From contig BCHH01000002.1 of the NCBI GenBank assembly GCA_001599595.1, positions 348,390 to 412,389 on the forward strand: a stretch of 64,000 nt of DNA, read 5' to 3'. Position numbers and translations under genes: made by a program. Under the pieces are notes generated by a model that worked only from the letters and a program-made list of their open reading frames with translations, was not told the DNA's origin and did no database searches. Source of the stretch: Beverwykella pulmonaria (taxonomy: Eukaryota; Ascomycota; Dothideomycetes; Pleosporales; Melanommataceae). Below are positions 25,127-36,792 of this stretch, piece by piece; position 1 is the stretch's first letter; every line of letters starts with the position of its first letter.

Positions 25127-25432
25127 ACATATGGTAGAGCGCATGCGACACGTGACACTTACCGGTATATGGGCGAGTTCAGCTCAGTGCGGCCTTGGGA
25201 TTTTGTCTCATTTTTCAATACATGATTAGACATCAGCGAAGTAAGGAACCTCAAAAACGAAATTGTGATTTAATCTCACCGTTACAATCACCAATCCTAC
25301 ATATGCTACATTTCACTTCCTCAAGCAATGAAGGCCCTATATCCACAACAAACCTAGAAGTAGTACACGCCATGCTCAAGCCATATAAAATGCCGCTGTA
25401 CCGCGCCCATGCAAGCAAACCCAATAAAACTT
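25127..25432. other. junction and 3' flank of the sugar transporter gene
   Basis: This 306-bp stretch holds the edge of the copia remnant and the presumed 3' untranslated region of the minus-strand transporter. No separate feature is seen. Confidence 0.4.
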
Positions 25433-27311
25433 CTAAAGAACATGTCCGCGCTTCTCCTTCTCCATATTCCCCAAGAACTGCGCATTCGTCCGATATGTCC
25501 CGAACTTCCTGGCAGACACCCGCTGCATAAACATCTCGTCCAGCTCCTCGTACGTGCGTCCTGCCGTCTCGGGTAGACAGAACCACAGATACACAAGACA
25601 CACCACGCTCAACCCTCCAAAAATGAAGCCCAATTTCCCTCCCAGATTCAGCTTGTCTGGGTTGAATAGGTATGGAAGGGTGAAACTCCACATTGCGTTG
25701 AGAGAATTTTGAAGCGCAAGCCCGATGGAAATTGTTTTTATGCGGAGCCGGGACGTGCTGACTTCGCAGAGAATGGTGTATGCGGTAGCGCCGATGGTGA
25801 CGTTGTACCAGAAGCAGTAGACCAGTATCATAGAGACAGCACCTTTGAGGTCCGAGGGCGTGTTCACTGTAGCGAGCGCCGCCATAATGAAGAGGATGAG
25901 CGTCAGTACCAACAGGCCCCAGAAAGTCAAGTTTCGCCGCCCGACACGGTCCACGAGGTACCATGACATGACGTTGCCCAGCAGTGAGATGACTTGCTGC
26001 ACGATCTGTAGCTTGAAGCTCATGGCGGGGCTGAAGCCGGCGAGCTGCATGTAGTATGTCGAATAACTCGCTGCGAAGACGATGCCGGAGAGAGATTGGA
26101 TGCACAGTGGTGCTACGGAGATGAGCGTTCGACGTAAGTTGCTGACGCGGAAACATTCGAGGTATGTTACGCCAGCGGTTTCTTTCATGATTTCTTCGAG
26201 CGTGTTGCTGATTTGGGCGAGCTTCATGGTGGCCGAGGTGCCGGTGTGACCCAACTTGATGAGGGCAGCGAGAGCGGCATCGGGCCGCGATTTGGAGGCG
26301 AGCCACCAAGGGGATCTGACTGGTGTTAGCTGGTGAATAGATTGAAGGGAAATGGGACTTACTCAGGCATGAAGAACACGCCCATAGATGCAGTAGCGGC
26401 GAATCCATACTGCGCGCAGAACACTGCTCGATATGCCCACCGATTGGTATACACGCCCGTCGTATTCACAATCAGTGCAACAATAAGTGGACCAAGCGTG
26501 AACGCAAGCGCAGTCAAGCAAGTCAACATACCCCTCAGAGCTAGTGGGGAGATCTACCCGCGCTCAGTCAGCATGCTATTTCTCGTAAATTTCCCAAAGT
26601 AGACACATGCATGATCTACAGCAGATCTGGGGAAGTTGAAAAAAACAACATGACATACCTCGCCAATGTACGTCACGCACACAGATGCCAGCGCCCCAGT
26701 CGCAAAGCCGTTGATGAGCTTTCCACCGAAAAAGAGCGCGTTGCTGGTAGCTACAAATTCCATGGTAACGGCGACGAACGTGATGACCAGGCACATCATG
26801 ATGACCAAGCGGCGACCGAGCCAGTCGGCTACTTGACCACATCCAAGAGCGCCGATGACGGCTCTACTCACGTCGTCAGTCTGGATAAACTAAACCAGAT
26901 TCACATCTTCTTCTTCAAATCACATTCCTTCTTCCTACGCCCTCAGATTGGACAATGGGAGAGAGAGGAGACTCACGAAGCTACTGGTGCCCCCTGGAAA
27001 GCGCTCTGCCATATCGTATCAATCACATAAGTCACGGCCCCATCCTCGCCCACAAACTCATGCCCAAAATCCTTCCTAAACTCCGGAATCCCAATCACAT
27101 TACCCGCGGCCTGATTCTCAAAGCTCACCAGCAGCACCACCCAAACAGCATAGATGCACCACGCGCATGCCCAGGGGTATTTTCGGAGCGATGCAAGTTT
27201 GCCGATGTCGTGGTCTGAGGCATTGGCCAGGTGGCCAAGCTCTGAGGGGAGGGGTGAGGGGAGATGATCGTTGAATTCCACGGCGACCTTTTCGGTGCGG
27301 AGGATAGACAT
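25433..27311 (-). CDS. MFS sugar:H+ symporter
   Basis: Four exons, 27311-26977, 26863-26659, 26553-26363 and 26315-25433, give about 537 residues. The protein is a 12-helix sugar porter of the plasma membrane. Visible signatures are DWLGRRL (after helix 2-3), VDRVGRRNL in the second half and PETAGRTYEELDEMF at the end of the last helix, all diagnostic of the family. The N-terminal block WCIYAVWVVLLVSFENQAAG resembles the maltose/alpha-glucoside permease subgroup. It is transcribed in the same direction as the neighbouring arabinitol dehydrogenase-like gene and lies in a run of pentose-metabolism genes, so a pentose, pentose oligomer or polyol substrate is a reasonable inference but not shown by the sequence. 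Confidence 0.88.
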
Positions 27312-28035
27312 GCTGGGTGATGGATGGTGGGAGATAGTGAAGCGATGTTGTATTTGATATAGATCTGCAAAAGCAAAGGCAGAAAATAGACCTCGACTCA
27401 GCGCCCAGAGCCGTGGAACGCCGCATCGAACCTTCTTTCTGTGGGCCCTTGGAACAAATATGTGGAGAAACCTCCTTCCTTTTCGCCGTTCTCCACAAGT
27501 CGCAACGTTTACCCTAGAGCGGAAGACAACATCGCGTAACCCTGACTCTCCCCCTTTCGCAATTGCGCAAGTACCGGTAGCAGAGTTTCCGGGGGGCTCC
27601 CCAGCCTAGCCGCGTGGTCAGGTCTACCAACTCCACGATGCCGGGAAACTAAGCCGACCTTGCACGTGGCACCGCGTCGCACCAGCCGAGTGCTTCATCC
27701 AGAGGGGGGTAGGTGTGCCGGAAATATGCCAGGTGTTCAGTCGCGGCAGGACCGCTTTGGGGAGTTGTAGGTGCTGGTATGGATCGTAAGTTGGAGGTGG
27801 TTTGAGGTTGGATGATCGCCGGCTATCCGAGGCTCTGCGGGTCAGGGATTGTGATATTCTAGTGCATGGGGACGCGAATGCTTATCGCCAATGAGACAAG
27901 CGATCCAAGATTCCGAAATCGACCCACTCGAATGAAGCGAAAGTTAATAGTTTCTTTTCCTGAGAGGAAAAGCATAATAGGAACGCCAATGTGAGTGACA
28001 AGTCATGTATTTCGCGCCGCGATTCTTCATTCCTA
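27312..28035. other. intergenic, transporter promoter
   Basis: This 724-bp GC-rich region lies upstream of the sugar transporter and downstream of the dehydrogenase gene. No gene is supported. I could not assign convincing XlnR- or AraR-type sites by eye. Confidence 0.45.
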
Positions 28036-29405
28036 TTAAAATGACGCATCAACTTCATCGACGATCTGCACCTTGATACTCCCATTGCTCAAATCCCCGC
28101 ACGTGTGCAGCGCCTTCATCGCCTCTTCCAGTGGGTATGTATGCGAAACCAAAGGTTTCAAGTCCAAGATGCCTCCGCCCAAGCACTGGAGGCCAGCTGG
28201 CCAGGTGTCGCGATAGCGGTTGATGAATTTGAGGTCGATCTAAATACTTTCATCAGCATATCTTCAAACAGGAGAGATATTGGCATTAAGGATTGGCCTA
28301 CTTCTGCGAGCGAGAGATGCATGAATGGAAGGTTGTTCATAATCGACCTCCCCACCCCAATGACCATTACCGTTCCGCCTCTCCGTGCTGTGTAGCACGC
28401 AGTGACCACGCTGTTTTCTACACCGGTGCACTCCAGCACCGTCTCAGGGGCACCATACTCACCGGTCTCCTCGCAGAACAATTTGCGTATCAGTTTTGAA
28501 TTGGCCTCCGCGTCCAATGCACGGTCGACTTGGTATGTAATAGCCGTCGGCACAAACTTTCTCGCAAAGTCCAGCCGTGTTGGTTCAAGATCCGTAATGA
28601 CAATTGGATGTGCACCGCTCGCCCTCGCGGCTGCGAGAGCAATCAGACCAATAGGCCCTGCGCCACATATTACCACACCTCGACCCAGTGTGAGACGTGC
28701 GGATTGTATGCCGTGCATGACAACCGAGAGGGGTTCAAGCAGCGCGCCTTCAGAGAAACTGACGTTTTCAGGAAGCTTGTGACACCATTTCGCGGGGTGG
28801 CACTTGTATCGCTGGATGGTGCCGTGGTAGGGGTATACACCGGCGAATTGCACGTCTTCGCAGAGATTGTACCGTCCGTCGCGGCAGAGGAAGCATTCTC
28901 CGCAGGGGACTCCGGGTTCGACGGCAACGCGGTCACCTACGACATATGGTCAGTTGGTGTCTGAGTACTTTCTAGAACTGAATTTACCTGGCTTGAGGCT
29001 TGTAACACCTTCTCCACATTTGAGGACGATCCCAGCAGCTTCGTGACCCAATATACAATCACCCTCTACAACGAGCGGACCTATTGACCCCACCTTCCAG
29101 AAGTGTATATCGGACCTGGGGAATTATTAATTGGCATTGTACCCCAATACTCTCACTTGTCGAACCACATACCCGCACACGCCCGTTGCCTTGATATGCA
29201 AGAGAACCTCTCCTCGGCCTGGGGCATATACTGGCGCTTCAACTTGCTTCAGCTTATGGTCCGCTGTGACTTGCAGTGACGGATTCGGTAGACTAGGAGA
29301 GAGTGTAGCCTGCTTCGAATGTTCAATGCCGTTCGATGTCTGAGCGACATTCTTAGTAGGAACTTGTGAAGAGTGGGAGGGGCTGAGAACCGCTGAAGGT
29401 GACAT
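28036..29405 (-). CDS. L-arabinitol 4-dehydrogenase-like zinc alcohol dehydrogenase
   Basis: Four exons, 29405-29173, 29115-28988, 28936-28302 and 28239-28036, give about 399 residues. The enzyme belongs to the medium-chain zinc dehydrogenases and would oxidise a polyol with NAD+. Catalytic zinc ligands sit in GVCGSDIHFW and GHEAAG. Four structural-zinc cysteines lie in PCGECFLCRDGRYNLCE. The nucleotide motif is GAGPIG, with an acidic residue after the beta strand (ITDLEPTRL) favouring NAD+. The C-terminus NRYRDTWPAG, GGILDLKPLVSHTYPLEEA and GSIKVQIVDE matches fungal L-arabinitol dehydrogenases better than generic sorbitol dehydrogenases. Xylitol or sorbitol dehydrogenase remain alternatives. 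The first 40 residues are Ser/Pro/Gln-rich. The gene is divergent from the transketolase-like gene. The third intron (donor GTAGGC) is the least certain border. Confidence 0.82.
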
Positions 29406-29959
29406 GTTGACGTAAAGATGGCGCGAATCGCGACAAGTCACTCAAGGTGTTTGCGTTTAGGAGATGCTAAACGAATGGTTAGAATAACGAAGGGCCGAAT
29501 GATGTCTGTAGAACACGAGAGAAGCTCAATACACGTGGCAGCCCCTCGTAAAATGTCGAAGTCTTTGAGAGTCCGCAGATACCAAATTTTTAGATATTCT
29601 CCAGATTCGATAGACAGTGGCGGGGATCTTGGGATTGGAAAAAAGGTGGTGAATAGGCACTACCTCGGTCGTGGCTCTCATTGGTAATTTCGGTGGCTAC
29701 GAGAGCCATTTTAGGTGATGGTGGTTATGATTACCCTTTTTGGACGGGGACTTCGAAACTGCTTTCGCCGGATTTCCTAGACAGGTAATCCAGGTATGCA
29801 GCCGTCTTCAGCGTGTAGTCGTCTTCGAAATAGCAAAGTAAAAGTGGATGAGACAGACATAGACACGGAGTAGTGGGAGTTTAAGAGGTTACCTGTGTGC
29901 TACTGGTCCTTCGTCGCATCCCTTGTCGCTTTCAATCCAAGACTGCAACTATTTGAATA
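29406..29959. promoter_or_regulatory. divergent promoter between dehydrogenase and transketolase-like genes
   Basis: This 554-bp region is shared by two oppositely transcribed pentose-metabolism genes, which favours co-regulation. A GCGGGG near 29624 fits the CreA consensus (SYGGRG), but such short sites occur by chance. Confidence 0.55.
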
Positions 29960-32300
29960 ATGGCCGCCAATTCAAAGAAGCTGCAGGTTAATGGTCACGA
30001 TGAGACCCAGTACGGAAAAGGTGTTGTCAATGGACTGAAGAAAGAGGAGGAGACCGAGAAGGCGAGCATCCAGAAACTGTCTTCAGAGCAAGATCATGTC
30101 TTGAAAACCTTCAGACTGTTGATTGCAGACTTGTGTGAACAGTTTTCAGGCGGGCATCCAGGGCAAGTCGGGCGTGGTAGCCACCAAGGAGCAATGCGCT
30201 GACCGCCTATAGAGGAGCCATTGGAATGGCAGCTATCGGAGTCGCGCTGTGGAAATATGTAATGAGATATGCGCCGCACACCCCAGACTATTTCAACCGG
30301 GACCGATTTGTGCTCTCAAATGGTAGGCTGCTCGCATTCATCGCAATAATCCAAGATGAAAGACTGACCGTTCGTTAGGCCATACATGTCTCTTCCAGTA
30401 TACCTTCCTCCACCTCACGGGCTACAAAGCCATGACACTCGACCAGCTGAAATCTTACCATTCAGACCGTGTCGATGCACTCTGCCCCGGACACCCTGAG
30501 ATCGAACACGAAGGAATCGAAGTGACAACCGGCCCACTGGGTCAAGGCATAGCAAATGCGGTCGGACTCGCAATGGCCACAAAGAACTTACAAGCAACCT
30601 ACAACAAGCCGGATTTCGACGTTATCTCGAACCACACATGGTGCATGATTGGAGATGCTTGTCTACAGGAGGGCGTGGGACTAGAAGCCATCTCATTTGC
30701 TGGTCATCTAAAGCTTAACAACCTCTCTGTAATATACGATAACAACCAAATCACATGTGATGGAAGCGTCGATCTGACCAATACGGAAGATGTAAACGCC
30801 AAGATGAGAGCATGCGGGTGGGATGTAATCGACATCGAGGATGGTTGCTTTGATATTGAGGGAATAGTGGAGGCACTGAACAAAGCCAGAGCATCCACAG
30901 ACAAGCCTACATTCATTAATGTGCGGACCATCATCGGGCTGGGAAGCGCTGTGGCAGGGAATGCTATTGCCCATGGAGCAGCATTCGCCAAAGACGACGT
31001 GAAGAACATGAAGAAAATGTACTCGTTCAATCCAGAAGAGTCATTCGTCATCAGCGATACGGTGCGCGAATTCTTCAGTGAGATCCCTTCTAGAGGCCAG
31101 GAACTGGTGAAGGAATGGGAGAAGAAGGTGCAAGAATACGAAGCGAAATATCCCGATCTTGGCATAGACTTCCGGAGACGCGTGGAAGGACGACTACCGG
31201 ACAACTGGAGGGACCTGATTCCGAGCACGTTCCCTGATAAGCCGACAGCAACGAGAGCGTCGTCAGGGCTGGTGTTCAATCCCATTGCACAGGAAGTGAA
31301 CAACTTTATGGTCGGCACAGCGGATCTGTCGCCTTCAGTCAATATGATTTGGAAGGGTAAAGTTGACTTCCAAAATGTAAGTTCTCTTCTTTTGGGCAGA
31401 GGGGGAGAACGCCGAACTGATGATACTTAGCCTGACTTGAAGACGACATGTGGCATTGTGGGCAACTACAGTGGCCGGTATATCCACTACGGCGTCCGGG
31501 AGCATGCTATGGCGGCGATCTCCAATGGCCTGGCGGCGTTCGCTCCCGGCACCTTTGTTCCCACCACCTCGTCCTTCTTCATGTTCTACCTGTATGCAGC
31601 ACCGGCCGTCCGTATGGGCGCGCTGCAACAGCTCCAAGTCATCCATGCCGCTACGCACGATTCCATCGGCATGGGCGAGGATGGCCCGACCCACCAGCCC
31701 ATCGAGCTGGCCAACTTGTATAGAGCCATGCCCAATATCTTGTACATCCGACCTGGAGACAGCGAGGAGACGGCAGGCGCGTGGATCGTGGCTATCGAGG
31801 CGAAGAAGACGCCGTCCATCATCTCCACGTCACGCCACACGCTGCCTCAACAGGCTGGGACAAGGCGGGCCGGCGTAGCAAAGGGCGCCTACGTGCTGCA
31901 AGAGGTCGAAGATGCGGACGTGACATTGATCGGGGTGGGTGCCGAACTGTGCTTTGCTGTGGACGTGGCCACGCAGCTAAAGGCGAAGGGCGTCAAGGCG
32001 CGCGTGGTTAGCTTCCCGTGCCAGCGCCTGTTCGAGGCCCAGCCGCTGGAGTACAAGCGCGACACGCTGAAGAGACATCGCGGCATCCCCGCCGTAGTCA
32101 TCGAGCCGTATGCGCCCAACGGCTGGGAGAGGTATGCGAACGCCGCAATCTGCCTGACACGGTTCGGCCACAGTCTGCCTGGGAAGGCGGCGTACGAGTA
32201 CTTTGGCTTCGAGGTGGGTGCCATGACGGCGAAGGTGGCCAAGTACCTTGAGAGGATCCGGGGTGACTCGATCCTGCAGCACGAGTTCGCTGAACTATGA
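29960..32300 (+). CDS. transketolase family enzyme, dihydroxyacetone-synthase-like
   Basis: Four exons, 29960-30162, 30213-30322, 30379-31376 and 31431-32300, give about 726 residues. The enzyme would transfer a two-carbon unit from xylulose-5-phosphate using thiamine diphosphate. GGHPGGAIGM, VLSNGHTCL and the cofactor motif GDACLQEG ending in YDNN are visible. The GDA form and surrounding sequence resemble the dihydroxyacetone-synthase branch of the family. The second half has YSGRYIHYGVREHAM, containing the catalytic Glu, and the pyrimidine-domain motif THDSIGMGEDGPTHQP. The C-terminus ends FAEL, not a standard peroxisomal signal. Removing the first intron gives normal GGHPGGAIG only with a GC donor (GCAAGT at 30163), so it is a GC-AG intron. 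Neighbours are pentose genes, consistent with feeding the pentose phosphate pathway; ordinary transketolase activity is equally possible. Confidence 0.88.
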
Positions 32301-32582
32301 GGTGTATAAAATGGGTCATCGGGCGGAGTTCGGGCGCTGGGCGCTCAGGTTGAGCTTTCGATCTGGGCACATAGCGATCCCTCAATTGAACGAATGTATG
32401 TTGGTATAATTCTGGTAATGCGCTTAATGTGAGGTCGTGCCGTGGGCTGGGGAATGGCGACGCGTTAGGCCGAGGCCAAGCCTTAGCGCCTGTGCACGTG
32501 ACTGTTGTCCAGGTTCTCCCGGCCCTTCCACAAGACCTCATTTCCCCTCAAACTTCTCCACACCCACATCACATCACACCCC

Positions 32583-34170
32583 ATGACGGATGAACGCTCG
32601 AGCAAGCGACAGCGCTTCTCCCACGATGAGCCAACTTCAGAAGACTTTCTAACCACCTTCCTGCCCACACCTGCCGCTGAAAGCTACCCTGCACTGGGCT
32701 ATGGATTCGACAACATAGACCCGTTCCTATCTCCGGCCACCAGCTGGGGATTCGATGAATTTGCCCAGGATCCAAACTACCTGGCTTCCCAGGAGGAATT
32801 ACGCTCTCTACTTTTCACAACTGCGCGCTCGGCTGCACCAACAAGAGCAGGAACACCAACAGGCGAAGATATCACAGGCGATACATCATTCAACATCAAG
32901 CAAGTCCTCGTCAAGGGAAAACGGGTTCAGTATCTAAAAAACTACATTTCTCATGTAGCTCCTTGGGTGAGTTCAACGGCCATCCGCGCACCTGGCTAGT
33001 CTCTTTGAACGCTAACCGTGCCATACCGCAGCTTGATATGTTTGATAGCAATCGCACCTTTGGCATTCAGCTCCCCGCCCTTGCAAAAGATTCGCCTCCC
33101 CTAATGTTCTCTATATTAGCAATTGGAGCACGCCAGCTGGAGCGTAAAGAGAAAACACAGTCTTCATTTGACAGCCTCGAGCTGTACCAGGAAGCTATTC
33201 GCCTACTAACACCTCTTCTCCAAGCCCGCGACACTCAAGTCATCTCTGCTTGCGTTGTGCTGTGCTGCCTGGAAATGTTCTCCGCGAGTGCCCAGGATTG
33301 GCGCCGCCATCTCGAAGGCTGCGCTGCAGTATTTGATGCATTTGGTGTAAATGGGTTTAGCGGCGACGTCTTGCAGGCTGTCTTTTGGTGCTATGCTCGC
33401 ATGGGTGAGTCAAAATCAGCCCTTAGGGAGCTGTTCTCTTTTTTCTGCCGTCCTTGCTAATTATAGCTCAAGACGTGTGTGGTGCGCTTATTTCAGACGG
33501 CACTGAAAGCACCTTGTTGAGACCCTCTAAATGGCTTCCACCAGGCACCCCAGAGGACTTTGCCGAATCCCTGTTTCGCAGCGCCTCCTCTCCTGATATG
33601 TATGCCAATTTCGCCGTTTATCTGTGTGCTAAAACCTGCGAATTGATCTCGGACCGCAACAAATATGTCGAGCTTGGAGAGGATAATGGCTGCGATTTAC
33701 AGCACTTCCAAGATCGCTGGTCTCGACTTTGGCATCAATTATCAAACTGGTCTCTCTGTCGGCCGAAAGAGATGTTACCAGTAGAAACAACGACCTCGGA
33801 TCCATTCCCCCATATCTTCTTTGCACATTGGGCAGCCATTTCGTCAAACCAGCTCTACCATACGGCGAGTGTTCTTCTGCTGAGTTCCGATCCGAAGCAA
33901 AAAACCATGATTGGTGCTTCGCCGACGTCTTCCATCCTCTGGCATGCAAAACGCATATGCGGAATATCCTTGGCTAACCCTCATGAAGGTTGCCTGAACA
34001 ACGCAATTCAGCCTCTATGGATAGCTGGACGACTCCTCAGTCATAGCTCAGAGCAGGCATTGGTCGTCCAGACTATTCGTCGCATTGAAGCTATGACCGG
34101 TTGGACTGCATGTTGGCGCGTCCGAGATCTAGAGAATGTGTGGGGATATAAGGTCCGAGTTGCGACTTGA
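32583..34170 (+). CDS. fungal-specific regulator-like protein without a zinc cluster
   Basis: Three exons, 32583-32966, 33032-33404 and 33467-34170, give about 486 residues. The body resembles the Fungal_trans_2 regulators (ARCA/Ara1-like): LDMFDSNRTFGIQLPALA, MFSILAIGARQLER, EIYQ-type helices, VVLCCLEMFSASAQDWRRHLEG and HAKRICGISLANPHEGC. No Zn2Cys6 motif is present in the protein, and none was found in the 280 bp upstream. The first 60 residues are polar and acidic and include KRQR, a possible nuclear signal. It could be a regulator working by dimerisation, or a factor that has lost its DNA-binding exon. It is convergent with a related full-length regulator 22 bp away and follows the transketolase-like gene. 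Confidence 0.72.
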
Positions 34171-34192
34171 TCATATTGGTGGTCAGTCGATA

Positions 34193-36253
34193 TCACCACG
34201 CTTCGGCTAGTTGCCACTCGGATCTCAAATTGTTTATGTGATGAGATATGTTCCATCTCGTAAGTTTCTCAACCCTTTCCAAGGTGTCAAGTATCGCGGT
34301 ATGCTGACTTTGGTGGGTTGCTGTTCGAGAGGCGACAAGCAGTGAAGCCAACAAACATAGGTCCCAGCAATCTTGCCTGTCGTTGTTGATTGCTATTCCA
34401 CAAACTCGGTGAGTGTGCCACAGAGCGGACATGAACGGCGAATTAGAATTTGCTTTCCCAGCAAACCTCGGCTTATTTTGCAATAGGAGGAGCATACCGG
34501 TATGACAAAGCTGATTTGCGAAGATTGCCGCTCCTCGCGAAAATACTATCGTTGGGAACTCATCCTCCGAACGCTTTCCGTCTTTTGGATATAATTCAAT
34601 GATAGCTTGAAAATCTTGAGGCCGACTAGCGAACCAGTTCTCGAATCCTCGAGCGAGAGTAGCCCATACTTCGACACGGCTTTGGCCGTAGCGCTGCTGC
34701 AGCCACCTATCTTCATCGCCTTGACAATACATCGCTGCATCGACACACAACGCCACGGCATCATGGGCATATTGAAATACGCTATTGGTATGTTCTCCAG
34801 CGCAGAACATCCGACTCTCGGCAGCCGTTAAAGGAGGAGGAAGAGGAATTCGATGCGCATGCGGTCTCACCAGAGCTATACTCAATTCTACCATGTTTTA
34901 GCTGTCACCTCGAGACGCTAGAAATGGTATTCACTTACGCAGTCTGACCAGCAGCCAGTATATCGAGGATATAAACGGTTCAATGCCCACTTCTGGCAGC
35001 AGTGACTTAAGAACGTCGTTTCTAAAAACTGTATTGTCCTCTTCTATCCAAAACTTTGATACATCCATGCAGGCATTTCCGGCTATCGTCATCACATCAA
35101 GCAAAGCGGTGTAGACAACGTCCAGCGTATGATCCTGCTGCCGAATAACGTCCGCAAGAAGAGCGATATCTGGAACCTGAGTTTCATTTTTGTGCAAACT
35201 TTTGTCGGCGAGCGCCAATATCCCGTAGCGAATTGAACTCGATTCGGTCGATAGACACAACACCTTGCAACCAAATGTCTGATTTAAATCACAAAGGTCC
35301 AGCTATATGTCATGGCGATCTAGTCAGAATTTCTCGGTGATACATGTAGACGGCAACTTACCCATGTCGCGATATCGTACCGGTAATGCCTTAGTAGCTC
35401 TAAGACTCGCTCATGTGGCAAGTCTCCTGGACCATCACCCGTTGGAATGTTCATCAACCGCCATTCCTGCACCGACGAATTGTCCACAGTTCTGTCCCCA
35501 TGATATACCTCCATGATTGGTACCACTTGCGCTAGATGCGTCTCTTCTTGAATCGTGCTTGTCGGACCGTTATCGTCTGGCACTGCACAAGGAGAAAAGT
35601 TAACATGAGAGTGAACAACGCCTCCGGTTCTTGATCCGAGTGCTAGCAGCCCATGCAATGCGAACTCATAACTGTCAGTCGATGGACTGTCTGCTGGTGG
35701 CATTCTCGTGTGCCCTTGCGGGGTTTCCGTTCCCGTTACTTCCGCTTGTTGTGCTGGTGACCTAAAATTGACACCAGAATTTTTTTCAACCAGAAGTTCA
35801 TGTCCATCTTCGACTTCATCTTTCTCTTCGTCCTCCCTTTGGCTTTCTCCAGATACGAACTGCAACGTGTCAGTCTTTGTGACTTGTCCTCTTTGGCCTC
35901 CAGGTTCCCAGGACCCACCCAGAGCTCTACAAAAAATTGTTCAATACACGCATACCTTCAGTTTTGTGTATTTGACGTTGCTTGCTACTTCAGGCGTAAG
36001 GTTATTCTTTTCGAGAATCTGGAATGCGGCGGCATATTGACACTCGAAACCTTTCGATTTACAATTCTGACAAAAGGGTTTGCCTTCATCGCCTGCAACA
36101 CCATGAACATCCCTGCCGGCCAAATTCTACTGCGAGCGGCTAACACGCACATTTTCGTCTTCTGGTTCGGCAAGTCAAACAACCTGCTCTCGACCGCTTC
36201 GAGCGGGTCTGGGGTGCACTCTTGGCCCCTTCGGCTTGCTCTGAGTCTTCCAT
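34193..36253 (-). CDS. Zn2Cys6 regulator, Fungal_trans_2 (ARCA/Ara1-like) type
   Basis: Five exons are inferred: 36253-36145, 36092-35956, 35859-35362, 35302-34939 and 34887-34193, giving about 600 residues. The zinc cluster is split by the first intron: GCLTCRTRRRKC before it and KPFCQNCKSKGFEC after. The donor GTTAGC is weak and leaves two extra residues between the halves, so this border may be slightly off. The body parallels the neighbouring 32583-34170 gene: LDLCDLNQTFGCKV, IRYGILALADKSLHKN and ALWHTHRVCGIAINND match its equivalents in order. It would be a nuclear DNA-binding regulator. It shares a divergent promoter with the xylose reductase-like gene, suggesting that it controls that gene or the local cluster. 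The family includes fungal L-arabinose regulators, but orthology is not shown. Confidence 0.75.
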
Positions 36254-36792
36254 ATGTTTCGGAGTTCGGAGCTCCAGTTGTTGGGCTTGTGGAGAAGAAT
36301 GGAAGACGCACTGCCGATTTTCTCCTCAGAGAAGAATAGGCTCCGGTACTACTTCGGGGCGCCTTCGTTTGGTCCCCCTCATTCACTATTGCGGGGTTTG
36401 GCCGACCTGGCAAATCCTCGGAACCGGGGCAATCCCATATCACGCTCCCTTGATCTCAGGTTTCCACAAGAAAATTTCAGCTGCTTCAAATACTAGAAAT
36501 CATGGTTCTTTGGATACTGGAGCATTTCTTCACGAGAATTGCTCGTTTGGCTGTTCAAGGTGCTGCCCATCAATGGTGATGCCCGTTTACGTCATGCCCG
36601 AATGAGGCAATCCTAGCCACCGCCGCCAATCAGAAACTAGGACGCTGGATCCACTTCCAGTTCAACCCCTCCAATTCCACAAAATTTTATTTGAGATTCT
36701 AAAAACCCTTCAGCAGAGCTCTCGTTCCTTTCGAATTCTTGCTGTGTTCCCTTTCTTTACTTCGCTTTGAAAACAGACTGAAATCCGGCACA
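36254..36792. promoter_or_regulatory. divergent promoter between the Zn2Cys6 regulator and xylose reductase-like gene
   Basis: This is a 539-bp shared upstream region. A CCAAT box lies at 36626-36630, about 165 bp before the reductase ATG. Plus-strand open frames at 36222-36605 overlap the regulator's first exon and show no motif. Confidence 0.5.

Noticed and set aside
31448..32251. Several overlapping frames across the transketolase-like 3' exon
   Set aside because: GC-rich codon use opens alternative frames; only the transketolase frame has family motifs.
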